Below, one piece after another: positions 15,131 to 19,042 of a DNA stretch of 19,042 nt. Within the stretch, counting starts at the first letter, position 1, and every line of letters starts with the position of its first letter. The notes below the pieces were generated by a model. The model ran no database searches and was not told the DNA's origin. It worked only from the letters and a program-made list of their open reading frames with translations. This DNA is from Amoebophilaceae bacterium. GTDB taxonomy: Bacteria > Bacteroidota > Bacteroidia > Cytophagales > Amoebophilaceae. The DNA lies in NCBI GenBank assembly GCA_025455725.1, contig JALOLY010000013.1, positions 1 through 19,042 on the forward strand, in the 5' to 3' direction. The position numbers and the translations under genes are program-made.

Positions 15131-15861
15131 TACACTCTCCGCTTCAACTCAAAATGCTTACCCAGGTAGACTGCACGTACCCTTTCATCCTCTGCCAACT
15201 CCTCAGCAGTACCTGACTTGAGCAGACTCCCCTCATACATAAGATACGCGCGATCGGTGACAGAGAGTGTTTCGTTAACATTATGATCGGTGATGAGAAT
15301 GCCAATATTTTTATTCTTCAACTGCGCTATCAGCGTCTGGATTTCCTCTACCGCAATAGGATCAACGCCAGCAAAAGGCTCATCAAGCAATACAAACTTA
15401 GGGTCTATAGCCAACGCCCTGGCTATCTCTGTCCTTCTACGCTCCCCGCCAGACAAGACCATACCCTTATTTCTTCTGATATGGGTAATACTAAACTCCT
15501 CAAGCAATGTTTCCATCTTTTCTTTCTGCTCTTTTTTGGAGAGTCGAGTCATCTCCAATACAGCCATTAAATTCTCTTCTACCGTGAGGTTGCGAAAAAT
15601 GGATGCTTCTTGGGGCAAATAACTAATGCCTCTTTGGGCTCTTTTGTAGAGCGGAAGTGACGTGATACACTCCTCGTTTAGATATACATCTCCTGCGTTT
15701 GGCTGTACCAGACCTACCATCATATAAAAAGTGGTAGTCTTACCGGCACCATTGGGACCGAGCAACCCCACGATTTCTCCTTGCGATACATAAGGAGAGA
15801 CATCACGAACCACCGCATGGCCCTTGTATCTCTTTACTAAATTTTCGGCACGTAACTGCAT
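15130..15861 (-). CDS. lptB: LPS export ABC transporter ATP-binding protein LptB
   Basis: A 243-residue ATPase that, with LptF and LptG, powers extraction of lipopolysaccharide from the inner membrane and its export through LptC and LptA. Walker A is GPNGAGKTT (35-43), the Q-loop is YLPQEAS (Gln84), the signature is LSGGERRR (136-143), Walker B is KFVLLDEPFAGVD (155-167, catalytic Glu161), and the H-loop is TDHNV (His193). DEPFAGVDP and SYLPQEASIF are typical of LptB rather than of amino-acid transporter ATPases such as LivF. It is cytoplasmic, bound to the inner face of the membrane. It starts 43 nt after the recJ stop on the same strand, so it is probably the last gene of an operon. No other lpt gene is in the window. 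Confidence 0.93.
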   Translation of the reverse strand: MQLRAENLVKRYKGHAVVRDVSPYVSQGEIVGLLGPNGAGKTTTFYMMVGLVQPNAGDVYLNEECITSLPLYKRAQRGISYLPQEASIFRNLTVEENLMAVLEMTRLSKKEQKEKMETLLEEFSITHIRRNKGMVLSGGERRRTEIARALAIDPKFVLLDEPFAGVDPIAVEEIQTLIAQLKNKNIGILITDHNVNETLSVTDRAYLMYEGSLLKSGTAEELAEDERVRAVYLGKHFELKRRV

Positions 15862-15904
15862 AGCGCTGGATCTTCTTATCGGAGTAAAGTTAACGCAAAG
15901 GACT

Positions 15905-17653
15905 TTACATAGCTTGTAGGTCTTTGATATGCAATTGTAAATTTCGTTCCCCTAAGTACGTATTTTCTTCTATGGTATATGCCATTCTAAAAGGTTTTTG
16001 GACACGCACGAGTGCTTCGTAATGCGCCAAACCAAATCCAATAGCCTCTAAAACATGCGGTGAGCCTCGTTGCTGGACATATAGTTTGAGGTGTTTACCT
16101 TTCAGAATATAATAGCTTCTGGCCATCAAGTTTTCTGTAACAAAGACCGCTTTCATATTGCCAGTACCAAAAGGTGCCATTTGCTTCAGCACGTTGTAAA
16201 ACTTACAGTTGATTTCCTCGAACACAAGCGGTAAATCAATCGTCTGGGGAGGGATAAGTAATTCGTCTGCAATGCTGCCAGCCACCACTGCTTCAAAGCG
16301 TTGCTGGAAAGCTGTTACGTGCTCAAGGGGCAAGGTGAGCCCTGCTGCATAGGCATGCCCCCCATATTGGTCCAGTAGATCGGCACAGGCCGAGAGCGCC
16401 TGGTAGACATTGTAACCCGCTACAGAACGAGCCGAGCCCGTAGCCTTGCCGTGAACAGCCGTGAGGATTACTGTAGGGCGGTAATATTGCTCAATACACC
16501 GCGAAGCAACGATGCCTATCACGCCCTTGTGCCAATTATTTTTAAACAACACCGTAGTCTTGGCCTGGCCCCTATGAGGATTGGCACTGATCATGGCAAT
16601 GGCCTCTGCTGTTGTTATGCTATCAATGTTTCTTCTTATGCTATTTTTTTTATTGAGTGCATGAGCCAGGTGCATTGCCTCAGTCTCGTCTGCTGCCAAG
16701 AGCAAACGTACAGCCAGGCTTGCGTGATCGATCCTGCCAGCTGCATTGATACGTGGCCCCAGGCTAAATACCAGCTGTGAGATCCTGAGGGGTGAGGTTA
16801 AGTTCTCGATCTCCATTAATGCTTTCAGACCAGGACGTGGTGCAGCATTTAGTTTTTTTAAGCCATGATACGCCAAAATTCTGTTCTCTCCCACGATCGG
16901 TACCATGTCACAGGCAATACTGATAGCCACCAGATCTAGAAAATCATACAGAATTTCTCGCGAAAGGTCTTGCTGCAGTGTCAAGGCTTGAAGTAGCTTG
17001 AAGCCCACCCCACATCCTGATAGTTCTTTGATAGGATAAGAGCAACCCGGTTGTTTGGGGTCTAGAATGGCATGCGCATCGGGTAGTTCATCATCTGGTT
17101 CGTGATGATCGGCTACAATCACATCCATACCCAAGGCATTGGCCTGTTGTATACAAGCTGTGGCCTTGATACCACAATCGAGGCTAACAATCAGTTTGAA
17201 GTCCTCCTTGGCTGCCCAGTGAACGGCTTGCATCGATACGCCATAGCCTTCGGTGTACCGATCTGGGATATATAATTCTGCACACGCTTGCAACGTTTTC
17301 AAAAAGCCATAAAACATGGCCACTGAAGTCACACCGTCTACATCATAGTCTCCATAGACTAATATTTTCTCTTTTTGTACAATAGCTCGTGATAAACGAC
17401 GGACCGCCTTATCCATGTCTTTCATCAAAAAAGGATCATGCAACATATCCAACGAAGGTCTGAAATAGGCCTTCGCCTGGTCAAAGTCGGTGATGCCTTT
17501 TTGTGCAAGCAGCGAAGCGATGGCAGGGCAGACACCAATATCACAAGTAAGTGCGCTCACTTGCTGGGCCTCAGGTAAGTCGCGAAAGAGCCATCTTTTG
17601 GTGATTGGGATAGCTGAGTGGACTAACTGAACGTTGTTGTTAGACGTCATCAT
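15905..17653 (-). CDS. recJ: Single-stranded-DNA-specific exonuclease RecJ
   Basis: A 582-residue DHH-family 5'-3' exonuclease acting on single-stranded DNA in recombination and mismatch repair. The phosphoesterase motifs are VYGDYDVDGVTS (DYDVDG at 102-107), VSLDCG (157-161) and ADHHEP (DHH at 182-184), followed by SLGPRINAAGRI (298-309). The DHHA1 domain shows GSARSVAGYNV and GGHAYAAG (431-438). A C-terminal OB-fold fills the rest. The length is normal for the family. Two ATG codons in tandem at 17653 and 17650 make the start ambiguous by one residue. The coding strand contains an A8 run in the NKKNS segment near 16645-16655, in frame. It follows the DUF4293 gene by 19 nt, which implies co-transcription, and precedes lptB by 43 nt. 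Confidence 0.95.
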   Translation of the reverse strand: MMTSNNNVQLVHSAIPITKRWLFRDLPEAQQVSALTCDIGVCPAIASLLAQKGITDFDQAKAYFRPSLDMLHDPFLMKDMDKAVRRLSRAIVQKEKILVYGDYDVDGVTSVAMFYGFLKTLQACAELYIPDRYTEGYGVSMQAVHWAAKEDFKLIVSLDCGIKATACIQQANALGMDVIVADHHEPDDELPDAHAILDPKQPGCSYPIKELSGCGVGFKLLQALTLQQDLSREILYDFLDLVAISIACDMVPIVGENRILAYHGLKKLNAAPRPGLKALMEIENLTSPLRISQLVFSLGPRINAAGRIDHASLAVRLLLAADETEAMHLAHALNKKNSIRRNIDSITTAEAIAMISANPHRGQAKTTVLFKNNWHKGVIGIVASRCIEQYYRPTVILTAVHGKATGSARSVAGYNVYQALSACADLLDQYGGHAYAAGLTLPLEHVTAFQQRFEAVVAGSIADELLIPPQTIDLPLVFEEINCKFYNVLKQMAPFGTGNMKAVFVTENLMARSYYILKGKHLKLYVQQRGSPHVLEAIGFGLAHYEALVRVQKPFRMAYTIEENTYLGERNLQLHIKDLQAM

Positions 17654-17672
17654 GCACTATCCTGGATCTGAA

Positions 17673-18047
17673 TTAACGAATTCTTGCCGCATCCTTAATC
17701 AGCCTTTCATCTTTTCTGATATACCAACTGGCAAGCAGGTTACTGGCAAAAGCGATGGTAGGCAGTGAACAAATTAAAAATCCTTTTGCTGCTTGCTGTG
17801 TAACTGGGTAATAGGTAAAACCCATCAGCCCTATCAGTATCAAAGTGTTGTATAAGCCTAGTCTTACCTGCAAACGCCTATTTCGATAACTAATTAATGC
17901 ATACACAGCAATACCCAATGCAATGTGACACAGCCATGAACCAAGCTGGACACCCACCTCTTCTTTGGGCCATACAGGCGCCCAGATCATGATCAGCAGC
18001 GCCATCACGGTGACCAGTAAAAAAATAGACTGAGGACGTTGTAACAT
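17673..18047 (-). CDS. DUF4293 integral membrane protein
   Basis: A 124-residue membrane protein with four predicted helices (about 8-23, 33-53, 63-79 and 86-108) and a basic cytoplasmic tail with RKDERLIKDAARIR. The N-terminal MLQRPQSIFLL and the C-terminal KDE-L---A-RIR pattern are the hallmarks of DUF4293, a family known to me from Bacteroidota only, of unknown function. The ATG at 18047 begins directly on the conserved start. It is the first gene of the presumed DUF4293-recJ-lptB operon, 19 nt before recJ. Its tight coupling to recJ says little about its role. Confidence 0.85.
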   Translation of the reverse strand: MLQRPQSIFLLVTVMALLIMIWAPVWPKEEVGVQLGSWLCHIALGIAVYALISYRNRRLQVRLGLYNTLILIGLMGFTYYPVTQQAAKGFLICSLPTIAFASNLLASWYIRKDERLIKDAARIR

Positions 18048-18410
18048 TGTCTAACACAACACTAAGTGACCACAATTCGGTACTGTAAGGGTGACATCGA
18101 AGCAGAATGAAGACGATTAGCGCGTATGCTACGCGAAGTTAGAGCTTTCTCAACATACTTCCTTGTGATCATTGGGCAGCAACTCATTCTTTGAAAAATG
18201 TGAGCGCAAGACAAAAATTCGCTTATTAGAAAGACAAGAACCAATCTTTCCGTAACCTTTTCATGGCATAGAATCATCTGAATAAATACTCTTATAACCG
18301 GTGAGAGAGGTCGCCCTACGATCATGCTGGCCTTATCCCCCTTTTTTAAGGAAAACTTGTGGTAGCGCGTGTCTATTAAGCAATGGGCAACAACATCAAG
18401 CTATTGAAAT
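18048..18410. other. 363-bp spacer between the DUF4293 gene and the IS remnant
   Basis: This should contain the promoter of the DUF4293-recJ-lptB transcript, but I see no good TAnnTTTG box near the start. A small inverted repeat CGCGTA/TACGCG with a 3-nt spacer lies at 18121-18135. An 87-residue minus-strand frame (18062-18325) has no recognisable motif and is left out. Confidence 0.4.
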
Positions 18411-18475
18411 GAGACCTTTGCGTAAAAGGCGCACCATCCCTGCAATGCTTCTTTGGTACTATTTTTAGTCGCGTC

Positions 18476-19042
18476 TTAACAATGTACATCCCAGGGGCGT
18501 GCATGGTTTTGAGCACGGCGCAATCGTCTACTCGGGCTTAGAGCGCAAAGGGCCCAAGGGATGAAGGCCCAAAAATTACCTACCAATTCTCTGAGTAGCA
18601 GCATCAAGTTGAAGCCCATGCCTGCTAACAAGGCATGGTTCGTGTCACCGACGCGCCCCTTGAGATAATTCCTGCCCAGCCTGTGCTCCCTCTTTAAGTG
18701 GCCTATGATCGCCTCTATCGCTGAGCGCCGCCTACACAATGTCTTGTGTTTACGTCTTGTGTTTACGAAGTGCATAGGCACTAGCATGTGCTTGCTTACC
18801 GGGCCTGACCATGACTACGATAGCCGCTGTCTACTAATACACGGGCCTCACACTGACCTGTCCAGTGCGCCACTTGATCCAAAGTGGGTGCTAGTGTTGT
18901 ACTGTCATGCGGATTGCCTACAAAATTAGTGACGCCCACCACGACATGACTCCCCGACAAACTCGCCACAGAGACTTTGCTGCCAAATTCATACTGCTTA
19001 TGCACCTTACCCTTGGCTATACAGCTTACGGATGGTTCATCG
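18476..19042 (-). pseudogene. IS5-family transposase, frameshifted and truncated by window edge
   Basis: Read on the minus strand from 19042, the frame gives KGKVHKQYEFGSKVSVAS, GNPHDSTTL and VLVDSGYRSHG (the second catalytic Asp region), then stops at TAA 18798-18796. In other frames the sequence continues to RRRSAIEAIIGHLK (catalytic Glu), GRNYLKGRVGD and LLRELVGNFWAF, ending at TAA 18478-18476. At least one frame break therefore lies near 18800. A second irregularity is an exact 13-bp tandem duplication at 18741-18766, which repeats RKHKT in two frames. With one copy removed, a third frame (RPGKQAHASAYALRKHKT) joins the RRRSAIE segment, so the duplication may be a second inactivating lesion. 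Alternatively, the frame beginning MLVPMHF is ancestral and only one shift exists. The N-terminus lies beyond the window. Confidence 0.82.
18741..18766 (-). repeat. Exact 13-bp tandem duplication inside the transposase remnant
   Basis: GTCTTGTGTTTAC occurs at 18741-18753 and again at 18754-18766. Thirteen is not a multiple of three, so gain or loss of a copy changes the transposase frame. Confidence 0.95.

Larger units (their letters stand above)
18411..19042 (-). mobile_element. IS5-family insertion sequence, decayed, right end beyond window
   Basis: The transposase remnant is followed, 65 nt beyond its stop, by GAGACCTTTGCGTAAAAGGC beginning at 18411, which resembles the terminal inverted repeats of many IS5-family elements. 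This is taken as the left end. The other end and the target duplication are outside the window or cannot be checked. The element lies upstream of the DUF4293 operon without disrupting a gene that I can see. Confidence 0.7.

Noticed and set aside
18062..18325. 87-residue minus-strand frame upstream of the DUF4293 gene
   Set aside because: No motif or ribosome site, and it lies where the operon promoter should be.

Overview
The window looks like a chromosomal segment of a Bacteroidota (Cytophagia-like) bacterium. The best lineage markers are a DUF4293 membrane protein, a DnaN with the MKFIVSSS-type N-terminus, a YidC with a Lys in place of the groove Arg, and -7 promoter boxes of the TAnnTTTG type. 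Shine-Dalgarno motifs are rare. GC is roughly 45% by eye. About 79% of the bases are intact coding sequence, with several 150-700 bp spacers that hold no recognisable gene, and there is a decayed insertion sequence at the right edge. This texture suggests a host-associated genome undergoing reduction, perhaps of the Amoebophilus/Cardinium kind. That placement is inference; the sequence alone does not settle the genus.

Left part (1-4757): the 3' end of a gene built from 117-bp tandem repeats (1-420, +) converges on argS (579-2369, -). A divergent spacer separates argS from a YfcE-type phosphoesterase and a TatD-type metal hydrolase (both +), followed by tRNA-Ser(GGA) with its own likely promoter. 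A 719-bp stretch without a convincing gene follows.

Middle (4758-10354): valS (+) and a trans-polyprenyl diphosphate synthase (+) are separated by a spacer with two stem-loops. The synthase converges on lysS (-) across a 320-bp region with an 18-bp perfect hairpin and a classical T-tract terminator.

Right part (10586-19042): a small YtxH-like membrane protein (-), a DUF6314 protein (+), yidC (-), dnaN (-), then a probable minus-strand operon reading DUF4293 protein - recJ - lptB. The end of the window carries an IS5-family transposase pseudogene (-) with at least one frame break, a 13-bp tandem duplication, and a probable terminal inverted repeat at 18411.

Functionally this is mostly housekeeping: three aminoacyl-tRNA synthetases and a tRNA (translation), DnaN and RecJ (replication and repair), YidC, LptB and the prenyl synthase (envelope), plus two metal hydrolases. 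I found no convincing undescribed multi-gene system. The best second-look items are the repeat protein, the promoter embedded in an inverted repeat upstream of argS, the A10 tract at the start of lysS, the DUF6314 orphan, the eroded 719-bp gap, and the decayed IS.
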